DNA of 64,000 nucleotides from NCBI GenBank assembly GCA_963795825.1, contig CAWCIW010000003.1, forward strand, positions 186,001 to 250,000, read 5' to 3'. Made by a program: the position numbers and the translations under genes. This stretch comes from BOG-908 sp963795825 (GTDB lineage Bacteria > Pseudomonadota > Alphaproteobacteria > Acetobacterales > Acetobacteraceae). Shown here piece by piece: positions 35,259 through 44,048 of the stretch (within the stretch, counting starts at the first letter, position 1; each line of letters opens with the position of its first letter). Below the pieces are notes generated by a model. That model saw only the letters and a list, made by a program, of their open reading frames with translations, had not been told where the DNA came from and searched no databases.

Positions 35259-36560
35259 TCACCGCCCGGCCGCCACATTCAACGCCGGCGCACTCATCCG
35301 CGCCTCCAGCGCATCGCGCGCCGCCAGCAGCAGCACGTGGTAGATCAGCGGACGATCGCGGAACTGCACCGGCCCCTGCTCGCCCTCCGGCTGCACCACC
35401 ACGCCGGCCTCGACAAGGCGCTCCCAATGCGCCTGGGTCAGCCTGATACCGCCGATCGCCACGCCGTCCGTCGACCTGAACAGCGACATGCGGCCGAACT
35501 GGTCCTGTTGCGCGCCGGCCAGGCGCAGCAGCATCGTCCCGAGCCGCGGCTCAGCCGACAAGGCGGCGTAGCTGGACAGCACGGGAGATGGCGCCTCGTC
35601 CACAAGGCGCTGCACGGCCGCCAGCAAATCGGCGTCGATCACCTGTGTCTCGTCCTCTTCGGCACCGCGACGCAGCGCCGATTGCGCGATCCGCAGGCCG
35701 AGCAACTGCGCCATATACGGCATGCCGCGCGCCACGCCGGCCACCACGCCGGTGGATTGCGGGGTGAACACGATGCCGGCCTGCTGGCCGCCTTTGGTCA
35801 GCATATCGCCTATCTCGTCGTCGCGCAGCAGCGGCAGATGAACGCCCACGATATTGCGCTGGATCGACGGATGCTGGCCGATGATCTGCTCCAGCGTGTC
35901 CGACACGCCGACGACCAGGAAATACAGCCGCAGCCCGCGATCGGACAGCAGCTTGATCGTGTCTGCCAGACGGGTGCGCGTCTCGAGATCGGTCACCCGG
36001 TCGAACTCGTCCACCACGAACACCGCGAGGTCGCAGCTCAGCGCGGCCGGGATCGCCGCCACGTCCGCCGGGCGGATGGCGCGGCTGGGCAATATCGCCT
36101 CGCAGCCCTGGTCGTCGCCGTCCGGATCGCCCTGCGCCAGCAGCGACCGCGGCAGGTCGCGCACCAGAGCGCGCATCATGGTGTCGAAATTGGTCTCCGC
36201 CTCGCAGGCGCAGCGCGCGACTATGGCGCCGCGGCGGCGCAACTGCTCGATGATCAGGTTGGAGAGCGACGTCTTGCCGCGGCCACGCTCGGAATACAGC
36301 ACCACATGGGCCGTCTCGTCGAGAATGCCGTCCAGTATGCGCTGCAGCTCGAACTCGCGCCCGACCAACGCGCGCCTGCCGGCACGCGGGCGCGTGGGCG
36401 TGAATATCTCGTTCGGCGATACCGCCTGTGCGCGGCCGGTCGCACGCGCGGCGGGCATGGCCACGCGCGGCATCACCTGCGCCACCGCCGCGGCAGGCGG
36501 GCGGGATGCGCCGCCGGAGATCCGGCGCAACCAGGCCAGAACGGAAGCCCAGGGGTTCAT
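35259..36560 (-). CDS. AAA/STAND-like ATPase in the polysaccharide operon
   Basis: 433-aa P-loop ATPase of the Orc1/Cdc6-ExeA-like AAA type; role unknown. After a basic, Pro/Ala-rich N-terminus it shows RRALVGREFELQRILDGI, the Walker A loop SERGRGKTSLSN, Walker B DLAVFVVDEFDRV, a sensor-like YFLVVGVSDTLEQII and a C-terminal winged-helix-like segment (RLTQAHWERLVEAGVVV). No transmembrane helix. It sits between the initiating transferase (7 nt gap) and the Wzc-like protein, a position where typical EPS operons have no ATPase. A regulatory or assembly function for the degenerate Wzc partner is a possible explanation. Confidence 0.85.
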   Translation of the reverse strand: MNPWASVLAWLRRISGGASRPPAAAVAQVMPRVAMPAARATGRAQAVSPNEIFTPTRPRAGRRALVGREFELQRILDGILDETAHVVLYSERGRGKTSLSNLIIEQLRRRGAIVARCACEAETNFDTMMRALVRDLPRSLLAQGDPDGDDQGCEAILPSRAIRPADVAAIPAALSCDLAVFVVDEFDRVTDLETRTRLADTIKLLSDRGLRLYFLVVGVSDTLEQIIGQHPSIQRNIVGVHLPLLRDDEIGDMLTKGGQQAGIVFTPQSTGVVAGVARGMPYMAQLLGLRIAQSALRRGAEEDETQVIDADLLAAVQRLVDEAPSPVLSSYAALSAEPRLGTMLLRLAGAQQDQFGRMSLFRSTDGVAIGGIRLTQAHWERLVEAGVVVQPEGEQGPVQFRDRPLIYHVLLLAARDALEARMSAPALNVAAGR

Positions 36561-36567
36561 GCGCGTA

Positions 36568-38049
36568 TCAGCCGGCGCCGCGGCCGGAGATCACCGCCGG
36601 GATGGTGCGGGCGATGATCGAGAAATCCTGCCAAATGCTCCAGTTCTTCACGTAGTGGCTGTCGAGCTGGACGCGCTGCGCATAGGTCGTGTTGCTGCGC
36701 CCGCTCACCTGCCACAAGCCGGTGATGCCGGGACGCGTCTCATAATAATAGGCGATGTCTTCGGCATATTTCGGGATCTCGAGGCTGACGATCGGGCGCG
36801 GCCCGACCAGGCTCATCTCTAGCCGCAAAACGTTAAAGAGCTGCGGCAGCTCGTCCAGGCTGGTCTTGCGCAGGATACGGCCGATCCACGTCACCCGCGG
36901 GTCCAGGCGCAGCTTCTGCGTGCGCGCCCATTCCTCAGCCGCCGCCGGATCGCGGGCGAACAGCGCCTGCAAGGCGGCCTCGCTGTCCGTCACCATCGAG
37001 CGGAACTTCAGGCAGCGGAACACCCGGCCGCGCGCGCCGATGCGCTTGTGCGCATAGAACACCGGCCCGCCATCCAGCCCGACGATCGCCGCGATGATCA
37101 GCAATACCGGCGCCAGCACCACGAGGGCGGCGCTCGCGGCCACCACGTCGAACGCCACCTTGGCGGCGCGCGCGATCGGCTTGCGCAGATTGTTGCGGTA
37201 GCTGAGCATCACCGTCTCGCGGCCGAGATAAGCGTGGCGGGCGCCGACGAGCGGCAGGCCGTCCAGCTTCGGCAGCAGGGCATACGGCACGCGCTCGCGC
37301 ACCAGGTTGGCGATCAGCGACGGCGGCAGGCGGCCTTCGGTATCATGCGCCAGAACCAGCATCTGAGCGCCGTGCTGCGCGAGAAGACTGGCCCAAACCC
37401 CTTCGAACAGACCCGGCCCGGCCCGCAGCATCGAGGCGCTGGCATGCGCCACCACGTTGTAGCCCAGGCCATTCTGGGCGCGCAGCGTGGCCTCCACCTG
37501 GGCGCTCCAGGCGCCCTCGCCGACAACAACGACGTTCATCCGCCAGACCCCGGCGGCCGACAGAGCCGCGCGCGCCAGGCGGCGCAGCACCAGCACGGCC
37601 AGCGGGAACGATACGGCGGCAGCGGCCACCGGCACCCTGGGTATCTCTAGCGAAAACGCGAAAGCTGCCGTGGCCGCCAGCATCACCGCGAAGCCGGTGG
37701 CCCGCGCGGCATCCCGGCACTCGGCCCAGAACGGCACGCGGTGCTCGTAATGCTCGTGCGAGCTGAAATAGCCTATCATGCCGGCAAGGGCCGCAGCGCC
37801 CAGCGCCATGTCCTGCGCCGCCGTGCCGCTGCCACCCTGGATGCCAGGCAGCACCGCACAGACCAGGAAAGCGGCGCCTACGGCGAACGCGAACGCGAGC
37901 AGGTCCGCCGTTACCAGCGCGGCGCCGCAGATCGCCTGCTGCCGGCCGAACCGGTGCGCGGCCTCGCTGACGCTGGCGGCAGCGGAACCATCCGCGGCCG
38001 CCTCGAATTGAAAGGGATAAAGGCGCTGGATGCGCTGGACGACTGCCAT
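36568..38049 (-). CDS. Undecaprenyl-phosphate sugar-1-phosphate transferase (WcaJ/GumD type)
   Basis: Initiating enzyme of the polymer: transfers a sugar-1-phosphate, usually glucose or galactose, to undecaprenyl phosphate. The 493-aa polyprenol-sugar transferase has four N-terminal membrane helices, a CoA-like Rossmann insert (MNVVVVGEGAWSAQVE) and the C-terminal catalytic domain: KRIGARGRVFRCLKFRSMV, LRKTSLDELPQLFNVL, MSLVGPRPIVSLEI and RPGITGLWQVSGRSNTTY. The ATG at 38049 is the first gene of the leftward operon, with a 247-nt divergent intergenic region upstream. Sugar specificity cannot be read from the sequence. Confidence 0.95.
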   Translation of the reverse strand: MAVVQRIQRLYPFQFEAAADGSAAASVSEAAHRFGRQQAICGAALVTADLLAFAFAVGAAFLVCAVLPGIQGGSGTAAQDMALGAAALAGMIGYFSSHEHYEHRVPFWAECRDAARATGFAVMLAATAAFAFSLEIPRVPVAAAAVSFPLAVLVLRRLARAALSAAGVWRMNVVVVGEGAWSAQVEATLRAQNGLGYNVVAHASASMLRAGPGLFEGVWASLLAQHGAQMLVLAHDTEGRLPPSLIANLVRERVPYALLPKLDGLPLVGARHAYLGRETVMLSYRNNLRKPIARAAKVAFDVVAASAALVVLAPVLLIIAAIVGLDGGPVFYAHKRIGARGRVFRCLKFRSMVTDSEAALQALFARDPAAAEEWARTQKLRLDPRVTWIGRILRKTSLDELPQLFNVLRLEMSLVGPRPIVSLEIPKYAEDIAYYYETRPGITGLWQVSGRSNTTYAQRVQLDSHYVKNWSIWQDFSIIARTIPAVISGRGAG

Positions 38050-38296
38050 CGGCCGACTCCGGTAAACGCTGCAAAGACCGTGCTAGTCCGGGGTCTCTCC
38101 CCCGCCGACGACCACAACAAGGTCCTACGGCTTCGTAGGCCATAGCGGGTACCCACCCAAGAAGTTTCCACCGAAATTGTGCAGTGCAGCAGTCACGTTT
38201 TATTCAACTCGCCGCAAGCATCCGAATATCCGGCTTAATGTGTTAGAAAGGTGCGAAGCCGGCGCCGCCCCTTCCGGCAAAAAGGTAGTAGTTTCA
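38050..38296. promoter_or_regulatory. Divergent intergenic region of the polysaccharide locus
   Basis: 247 nt, lower in GC than the genes around it, between the leftward sugar transferase and the rightward glycosyltransferase. A small inverted repeat CCTACG-GCTT-CGTAGG lies at 38124-38139, and an AT-rich stretch TTTTATTCAACTC follows TTGTGCAGTGCAGCAGTCACG near 38180-38217. No strong -35/-10 pair is visible on either strand. Promoters for both directions are presumed here. Confidence 0.4.
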
Positions 38297-39160
38297 ATGC
38301 GTATCGCCGTGGGCTTTGCAACATGCGGACGGGCCGACGTGCTCCGGGAAGCCATGGCCTGCGCATCGTCGCAAAGTGTTACGCCCAATAAAGTTATCGT
38401 TTGTTACACGAAACCGTCTGACGTTGATGGCATCGCGGCCGGCGGGCTGGTGACCCTGCTGGAAAGCGCGCCCGGGCTGCCGAAACAGCGCAACGTCATA
38501 CTCGATGCGGCCGGCGATGCCGATCTGCTGGTGTTCTTCGACGACGACTTCCTGGCCGCCCCCCTCTACCTTGAGGCAGTGCGGGACGCCTTTGCCGCGG
38601 ACCCCGCGATCGTAGCCGCCACGGGCCTGCCTATCGCCGACGACGCGAAAGGACCCGGCCTTTCCGTGGCGGCCGGCCTGGCGCTGATCGCCGCCGACCC
38701 CGCACCGCGGGCCACGCTGGAACCGGCGCCGCACGCCTATGGCTGCAACATGGCGATCCGGCTGGCCACCGTACGCGACCATGCTCTGCGCTTCGACGAA
38801 CGGCTGCCGCTCTACGCCTGGTCGGAGGACATCGATTTCGCCCACCGCATCAAGCTGTACGGCCGTATCGTGAAGCTGCACGGGGCGCGCGGCGTGCATC
38901 TCGGCGCCAAGACGGCACGTGCCTCGGGGCGCCGGCTTGGCTACTCGCAGGTGGCCAACCCCATCTACCTGCGGGCCAAGGGCAGCTACTCCTGGCGGCG
39001 CGCGCTCGGCAGCGTGGGGCGCAACGTGGCGGCGAACGGGCTGGGTGCGGTGTGGTCCGAACCATGGATCGACCGCCGCGGCCGGCTGCTCGGCAACGCG
39101 CTGGCCTTTGTCGATCTCGTGCGTGGCCGCCTGGCGCCGGAACGCGTGCTCGATGTCTGA
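38297..39160 (+). CDS. Glycosyltransferase, GT2-like
   Basis: 287 aa from the ATG at 38297. GT-A fold: MRIAVGFATCGRADVLREAM at the N-terminus, VIVCYTKPSD, GLPKQRNVILDAA, then the acidic metal site LVFFDDDF, NMAIRLATVRD and the catalytic-type WSEDIDFAHRIK. No membrane helix. The upstream frame is open to 38177 but that part looks non-coding. Its stop overlaps the start of the next glycosyltransferase by 8 nt. It belongs to the rightward half of the exopolysaccharide locus. Donor unknown. Confidence 0.85.
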   Translation: MRIAVGFATCGRADVLREAMACASSQSVTPNKVIVCYTKPSDVDGIAAGGLVTLLESAPGLPKQRNVILDAAGDADLLVFFDDDFLAAPLYLEAVRDAFAADPAIVAATGLPIADDAKGPGLSVAAGLALIAADPAPRATLEPAPHAYGCNMAIRLATVRDHALRFDERLPLYAWSEDIDFAHRIKLYGRIVKLHGARGVHLGAKTARASGRRLGYSQVANPIYLRAKGSYSWRRALGSVGRNVAANGLGAVWSEPWIDRRGRLLGNALAFVDLVRGRLAPERVLDV

Positions 39161-40179
39161 CCCGACGCCTGACCCAACGGCAGCGCCCCGTGTGAGTATC
39201 CTGGTGCCGGTGTTCAACAGCGCGTCCACCCTGCGGCGCTGCCTGGCTTCCGCGCAGGCGCAGACTCTATCCGATATCGAGATACTGGTGGCCGACGACG
39301 CCAGCACGGATGACAGCGCTGCCGTGGCCGAAGCGGTGGCGCGGACGGACGCGCGGATACGCGTGCTGCGCCTGGCGGAGAACGCCGGCAAGCCACACGC
39401 GATGAACGTGATGGTGGGCCAGGCGCGCGGGCACTGGATCGCCGTGCTCGATGCCGACGATGCCTATGCGCCGGACCGCCTGGCGCACCTGGTCGGCGCG
39501 GCCGAGCGCCACGGCGTCGACATGGCGGCCGACAATATGGAATATGTCGATGCCGGCCTGCCCGGCGCGGACGGTTCCGGCACCGTTCTGCGCACCGCCT
39601 TCGATCCCGGCGGACCGGACCTGGTTGCGGCAAAGGCAGAGTTCGTCGCCGGCGCGGATAGCTTTGCGGAATTCGATTTCGGCATACTCAAGCCGGTGAT
39701 ACGCGCCGAATTCGTGCGCGCGCATGCGCTGGCCTATCACGAGGCCAGCCGGCTGGCGGAGGATTTCACCTATCTGATGGAGTATTTCGTGGCAGGCGGC
39801 CGCCTCGTCGTCTGCGCCGCACCTCTATATAAATGGACGATGCCGTTCGGCACCGTGTCGCGCAGCTGGACGCAGACCGGCGCCGGCGCCTGGCGCTACG
39901 ATTACCGCGGCGCGATCGCGGCGAACGCGTATCTTCCTCGCGCGCATGCGGGCGAAAGGCGAGATCGATATCGTGGCGATGCTGCTGCGGCGCGACCGGC
40001 AATACCGGGTCATGGTGCATTACATCGCGGCGCAGAGAAGCGCGGCCGAGGGCCGGCGCCTGGCCGCTCTGCTCACGCTGGCGCGGCACCCCTCCACCTG
40101 GCGCCTGCTGGCGCAGCGCGTGTCCGGCCGGCTGCAACGCGCGCTGCGCCCACCCGTCGCCGCGCGGCAATCCGCCTGA
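39153..40179 (+). pseudogene. Glycosyltransferase, GT2, frameshifted near 39936
   Basis: Starts MSDPTPDPTAAPRVSILVPVFNSAST, then IEILVADDASTDDSA, AENAGKPHAMN and VLDADDAYAPDRLAHLV, the standard GT2 core. After AIAANAYL the frame moves by +1; in the new frame the protein ends ARMRAKGEIDIVAMLLRRDRQYRVMVHYIAA ... PVAARQSA and stops at 40179. Removing one C of CC at 39936-39937 gives NAYLLARMRAKGEID and a 341-aa protein. A one-base sequence error is plausible. Stop and next start overlap as TGATG. Longest uninterrupted part contains all catalytic motifs, so even truncated it might fold. Confidence 0.75.
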
Positions 40180-41087
40180 TGGATACCGGCATGGCCGACG
40201 GCCCGCGCGTGATGGTCGTCACCGCAAGCAATTCGCGTTTCCTGCCGTTCCTGCAAGGCATGTTGGCCTCCATCACGGCGCGGCTCAGCCGCCAATCGGT
40301 GCGCATCGCCTGTTTCGACATCGGACTGGCGCCGGCCGACCGCGCGCAACTCGAAGCCTCCGGCGTGGACGTGGTGCGCCCGCAGGCCCATCTCGGCGTC
40401 GATGCCGCCAGCGTGCGCCCGGCGCTTCTCTCGTTCCTCGCGCGGCCGTTCCTGCCAAGCTACTTCCCCGGCCACGACGTATATCTGTGGATCGATTCCG
40501 ATGTGTGGCTGCAGGACATCACGGTGTTCGACGATTATGTGGCCGGCGCCCTGTCGCACGGCATGGCCATCGCCCACGAGCGCACCCGCGCCTACCGGTT
40601 CCAGCCCTGGCTGCTCGGCTGGACCGGCAAGCATTTCCTGCGCGGCTACGGCCCCGCGCCCACCGCGCGGCTGCTGCTGCAGCGCCACCTCAACGCGGGC
40701 TTCTTCGCGATACGCGCCGGCGCGCCGCACTGGCAGGCCTGGGCAGATCGTTACGCCGCCGCGATGGCGCGCACCGGCGACCTGGTGCCGCACGACCAGT
40801 TCGCGCTGAATCACGCGATCTACGCCGACCATCTGCCGACCTGTTTCCTGCCGCCGCGCTACAACTGGATCTGCGACCGCGGCATTCCGATGTGGGACGA
40901 TGCGGCGCAGGCGTTTTGCGAGCCTCTGGCGCCGTATCGGTTGATCGGCGCTTTGCATCTGGCGGGGCCGGCTAAGGTTTCGCGATATGCGATCAGGCGC
41001 ACGGGGGGTGGGTCGTTTGAGACCTGTCTGGTTCGGGGGGCTGGGCCTTCCTCTCCGGCTTTTTCGCCGTTGCGGGCAGAGAAGTAA
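40179..41087 (+). CDS. Putative glycosyltransferase (family-8-like), polysaccharide locus
   Basis: 302 aa from ATG 40179, coupled to the upstream gene by TGATG. Features: RVMVVTASNSRFLPFLQGMLASI at the N-terminus, GHDVYLWIDSDVWLQDIT (a DxD metal site), HLNAGFFAIRAGAPHWQAW, and LVPHDQFALNHAIY, all as in GT-A transferases similar to family 8. C-terminal HLAGPAKVSRYAIRR follows the pattern of the family's His-rich end. No membrane segment. The last 100 nt are strongly G/T-rich (41 of 60 bases in 40981-41040) and the stop TAA begins a hairpin repeat. Confidence 0.75.
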   Translation: MDTGMADGPRVMVVTASNSRFLPFLQGMLASITARLSRQSVRIACFDIGLAPADRAQLEASGVDVVRPQAHLGVDAASVRPALLSFLARPFLPSYFPGHDVYLWIDSDVWLQDITVFDDYVAGALSHGMAIAHERTRAYRFQPWLLGWTGKHFLRGYGPAPTARLLLQRHLNAGFFAIRAGAPHWQAWADRYAAAMARTGDLVPHDQFALNHAIYADHLPTCFLPPRYNWICDRGIPMWDDAAQAFCEPLAPYRLIGALHLAGPAKVSRYAIRRTGGGSFETCLVRGAGPSSPAFSPLRAEK

Positions 41088-41339
41088 GCAAGGCCTTCTT
41101 TTTTGAAAAAAAGAAGCAAAAAACTTTTGCTATGACGGCTTTGCAGGCGCTTCGGCTGCGTCGTTACAGGCCGCCTTTTCGAAAATTTACTGAAAGGCTC
41201 TCTCGAAGTCTGCCCGACGATCCAATCTGCAATCTGCAAGTAAACCAAATAGCAGACCTGACGTAAGCCAATGTGCAAGCGTCGGAGCAAAAGCTTTTTG
41301 GTCCTTTTTCTCGAAAAAGGACTACTTTCTTACTTGCCT
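41085..41339. repeat. Hairpin-arm pair with 150-nt spacer; gap 41088-41399
   Basis: Forward arm 41085-41130 fused to the stop of the glycosyltransferase, reverse arm 41285-41338. The spacer (41131-41284) contains inverted CAGGCGC... and shows no coding character. With a short A/C-rich leader it fills the whole gap before the MAPEG gene. Confidence 0.85.
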
Positions 41340-41399
41340 AAACCGGCGTCGTAAACGCGGGGGACTTCTTAACGCACAGAAGACGTGCTCTCTGACGCA

Positions 41400-41766
41400 A
41401 TGCACATCTCCTACTGGATGGTCCTCGTCGCCGCCATGCTCCCCTACCTCACCGTAGGCGGCGCCAAGGCGCAGAAAGACTACGACAATGCCAACCCGCG
41501 CGAGCTACCTGGCGAACCTCCAGGGCTGGCGCGCACGTGCGGACGCCGCGCATCGCAACCATTTCGAGGCGTTTCCCGCCTTTGCCGCCGCGGTGATCAT
41601 CGCGCAACTGAAACATACGCCGCAGCCGACGATCGATGCGCTGGCAGCCGGCTTCATCGTGGCGCGGCTGGTCTATACCGGGTGCTACCTGGCCGGGCTG
41701 GCGTCGTTGCGCTCGCTGGTGTGGTTTGCCGGCGTGGGCTGCACGCTGGCGCTGTTCCTGGTGTGA
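41400..41766 (+). pseudogene. MAPEG-family membrane protein, frameshifted
   Basis: Small membrane protein of the eicosanoid/glutathione (MAPEG) superfamily; bacterial roles are mostly unknown. The ATG at 41400 gives MHISYWMVLVAAMLPYLTVGGAKAQKDYDNANP; the rest reads on in the +1 frame: RASYLANLQGWRARADAAHRNHFEAFPAFAAAVI and two more helices ending in GCTLALFLV. Dropping one C of CCC at 41495-41497 gives YDNANRASYLANLQGW, the family pattern, and a 121-aa protein with four helices. Probably intact in vivo. Stands between a repeat and truB. Confidence 0.75.
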
Positions 41767-41968
41767 CGGGGCAGCTGCGCGGACGACGGCGCCGCCGGGA
41801 CCTTACACCAGAGCGTAACCAATGCGCCCGTGTTCCGAGCTGTGCAAACGCGCCCGGCCCGCCCCCGCCCGGCACCCGGACAGACGCCCCGGCCTTGCCC
41901 GAAGGTTGACCCGCGCCGTCACATCCCCGAAACACCGCGCCTCCCCACTCCCCCGGACACCCCACCAG

Positions 41969-42889
41969 ATGCGACGCAAGCGCGGCCGCCCGCTCGACGG
42001 ATGGCTGATCATCGACAAGCCGCCGCAAATGACCAGCACCGACGTGGTCAACCGCGTCCGACGCGGCTTCGACGCGCAGAAGGCCGGACATGGCGGAACG
42101 CTGGACCCGCTCGCCACCGGCGTGCTGCCGATCGCCTTCGGGGCGGCCACCAAGACCGTGCCCTACGTGATGGACAGCACGAAAATATACCGCTTCACGC
42201 TGCGCCTCGGCGACGCGCGCGACACCGACGACGCCGACGGCGCGGTTATCGCTTCGTCCGACGCCCGGCCCACCGACGACCAGCTTCGCGCCGCCCTGCC
42301 CGCCTTCATCGGCGACATCATGCAGGTCCCGCCGATCTACTCCGCCATCAAGATCGCCGGCGAGCGCTCCTACGACATGGCGCGCGAGGGCCGCGCGCCG
42401 GTGCTCGAGCCGCGCCCCGCGCGGGTGGACCGCTTCGAGCTGGTCGAGCGCGTGGATGCGGAGACCGCGATCTTCGAGGTGCAGTCCGGCAAGGGCGTGT
42501 ATATGCGCAGCCTGGCACGCGACCTCGCGGCCGCCTGCGGTGCGCACGGCCACATCGCCGCTTTGCGCCGGCTGCGCGTGGGGCCGTTCCTGGAGGCGGA
42601 GTCGATCACCCTGGCGCAGGCGCTGCCGACCGAGGAGGACGGGCGCTCGTCCGCCACGCTGCTGCACCCGGTTCTAATGGCACTGGCCGACATCCCGGCG
42701 CTGGATCTGACGACGGATGAGTGCGCGCAGCTCACCCAGGGCCAGCCGATCAGCCTCGTCACGCTGATGGGCCGCATCCCGCAGGCGGCCAATCCGGCCG
42801 GTGGCCTGGTGCGCGCGATGGGCGGCGGGCGCGTGGTCGGGCTGTGCCGGCTCGAGGATGGCTGGCTGCGGCCGGAGCGTATCCTTTAG
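41969..42889 (+). CDS. truB: tRNA pseudouridine55 synthase
   Basis: Makes pseudouridine 55 in the T-loop of tRNA. The protein is 306 aa from ATG 41969; the frame is open further upstream but the added residues are Arg/Pro-rich and unlike the family. Features: GWLIIDKPPQMTSTDVVNRVR, the catalytic Asp46 in GHGGTLDPLATGVLPIAFG, VPPIYSAIKIAGERSYDMAREG and the KGVYMRSLARDLA motif, with a PUA-like tail. In many bacteria truB precedes rpsO and pnp; here a toxin-antitoxin pair is inserted between them. Confidence 0.95.
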   Translation: MRRKRGRPLDGWLIIDKPPQMTSTDVVNRVRRGFDAQKAGHGGTLDPLATGVLPIAFGAATKTVPYVMDSTKIYRFTLRLGDARDTDDADGAVIASSDARPTDDQLRAALPAFIGDIMQVPPIYSAIKIAGERSYDMAREGRAPVLEPRPARVDRFELVERVDAETAIFEVQSGKGVYMRSLARDLAAACGAHGHIAALRRLRVGPFLEAESITLAQALPTEEDGRSSATLLHPVLMALADIPALDLTTDECAQLTQGQPISLVTLMGRIPQAANPAGGLVRAMGGGRVVGLCRLEDGWLRPERIL

Positions 42890-43224
42890 TCGCCCTGGCC
42901 CGCCTGCAGAACGTGGACCTCCTCGGCGATCCGCCGTCCGGCCTCTCGCTCCGCCAGCGACAGGTCGTGCGTCATCTGCAGGTTGAGCCAAAACCGCGCC
43001 GACGTCCCGAAGCATCGCGCCAGCCGCAACGCGGTGTCGGGTGTCACCGCACGGGGCGCCTGGTCCGCGATGATCTGGGTGATCCGGTTCGGAGGCACCT
43101 TCAGCGCCCGCGCCAGGCTGCTCGCGGAGAGGCCGAGCGGCACCATGAACTCTTCGCGCAGGACCTCGCCGGGATGCGTGCGCGGCCGGCTCGGGAGGTC
43201 AGTGGTAGTCGACGATGCAGACAT
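42886..43224 (-). CDS. higA: HigA-family antitoxin (XRE/HTH)
   Basis: 112 aa from ATG 43224. The helix-turn-helix of the VapI/HigA type is clear: THPGEVLREEFMVPLGLSA, SLARALKVPPNRITQIIAD, ALRLARCFGTSARFWLNLQ. It is expected to bind and neutralise the HigB toxin and repress the operon. Overlaps the 3' end of the upstream toxin gene by 26 nt. Order toxin first, antitoxin second, as in higBA. Lies between truB and rpsO on the opposite strand. Its stop overlaps the truB end by 4 nt. Confidence 0.9.
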   Translation of the reverse strand: MSASSTTTDLPSRPRTHPGEVLREEFMVPLGLSASSLARALKVPPNRITQIIADQAPRAVTPDTALRLARCFGTSARFWLNLQMTHDLSLAEREAGRRIAEEVHVLQAGQGD

Positions 43225-43471
43225 CTTCCGGCCCTTTCTGCGTCCAGCGAAAACAGATGCGATACTGGTTGTTGATCCTGACGCTGTGCAGGCCAGCAAG
43301 ATCGCCGACAAGCGCTTCGAGACGGTTACCCGGCGGCGCGCGCAAATCCGTCAGGACATGCGCCGCGTCGAGCATATCCAGCTTGCGCGCGGCGACGCGC
43401 GCGATCGCGGTCCAGCGGCCCGTCCGGAACAGACTCTCCGTCTCGGCGTCGCCAAACGACTGGATTGCCAC
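43199..43471 (-). CDS. higB: HigB-type mRNA interferase toxin
   Basis: 90-aa RelE/HigB-fold toxin, expected to cleave mRNA on ribosomes. Signature: IARVAARKLDMLDAAHVLTDLRAPPGNRLEALVGDLAGLHSVRINNQYRICF begins after AETESLFRTGRW and closes with IVDYH. (Only short motifs are needed: PPGNRLEAL and RINNQYRICFRW are diagnostic.) The start is GTG at 43471. It forms a type II pair with the overlapping antitoxin. A TTGACG -35-like box is at 43500-43505. Confidence 0.9.
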   Translation of the reverse strand: MAIQSFGDAETESLFRTGRWTAIARVAARKLDMLDAAHVLTDLRAPPGNRLEALVGDLAGLHSVRINNQYRICFRWTQKGPEDVCIVDYH

Positions 43472-43476
43472 GCTAC

Positions 43477-43505
43477 AATGTTGGACGCGTGACGTAAGGC
43501 GTCAA
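43477..43505 (-). promoter_or_regulatory. Possible higBA promoter
   Basis: On the minus strand TTGACG (43505-43500), a 17-nt spacer and AACATT (43482-43477) lie just upstream of the higB GTG at 43471. The -10 is poor (3 of 6), so the call is weak. Confidence 0.25.
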
Positions 43506-43778
43506 GCCCGCATCCGTGCCGCCGCCGATTTCACTGGACAAACCCCGGCGGCCGGACGATACCGCGCGATCCTCTCCGGACCATTTTTGTCCGCCTCGAC
43601 CGCGCTGGACGACATCCCGGCACTGGCCAAGGCAGACGAAAGCGGCCGTGCAGCCCGACGGACCCAGGCCAAAAACCTGCCCCGACCGGCGAAATTCCTG
43701 GCTTTTGCCAAGGCGGAGGGACGCGTGATCGGGCCCAGGCCCGGACGCCTCCACCAACCCTTTTATGGAGCAAGATCG
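43506..43778. other. Intergenic region upstream of rpsO
   Basis: About 270 nt between the higBA promoter side and the rpsO ATG. No gene, tRNA or clear terminator was seen; short frames on both strands look accidental. An rpsO leader or autoregulatory structure may exist but could not be verified by eye. The rpsO ribosome site GGAG at about 43768-43771 is visible. Confidence 0.4.
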
Positions 43779-44048
43779 ATGTCGATCACAGCGGAGCGTC
43801 GCACGACGCTCATCGGCGAATACCAGGCCCAGGCCGCCGACACCGGCAGCCCGGAAGTCCAGGTTGCCCTGCTCAGCGAGCGGATAACCAACCTGACCGA
43901 ACACCTTAAGATACATGCGAAGGATTTCCATTCGCGGCGCGGGCTGCTCATGCTTGTGGGGCGGCGCCGCAGGCTTTTGGATTATCTTAAGCGTAAGGAC
44001 CAGTCGCGCTATGAGCTGCTGATTGGGCGCCTGAAACTACGCCGGTAA
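43779..44048 (+). CDS. rpsO: 30S ribosomal protein S15
   Basis: Primary 16S rRNA-binding protein of the small subunit, 89 aa, standard length. It begins MSITAERRTTLIGEYQ, followed by DTGSPEVQVALLSERITNLTEHL, HAKDFHSRRGLLMLVGRRRRLL and the end RYELLIGRLKLRR, which is textbook S15. The ATG at 43779 has GGAG at 7 nt. pnp follows 235 nt downstream, the conserved rpsO-pnp order. The stop TAA leads into a GC-rich repeat. In most bacteria S15 represses its own translation; a comparable leader was not identified here. Confidence 0.97.
   Translation: MSITAERRTTLIGEYQAQAADTGSPEVQVALLSERITNLTEHLKIHAKDFHSRRGLLMLVGRRRRLLDYLKRKDQSRYELLIGRLKLRR

Noticed and set aside
43506..43778. tRNA or small RNA upstream of rpsO
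   Set aside because: No cloverleaf or acceptor-stem pairing could be found by eye.
42983..43778. Long plus-strand frame running into rpsO
   Set aside because: S15 begins at 43779; the upstream extension is a shadow of higBA.
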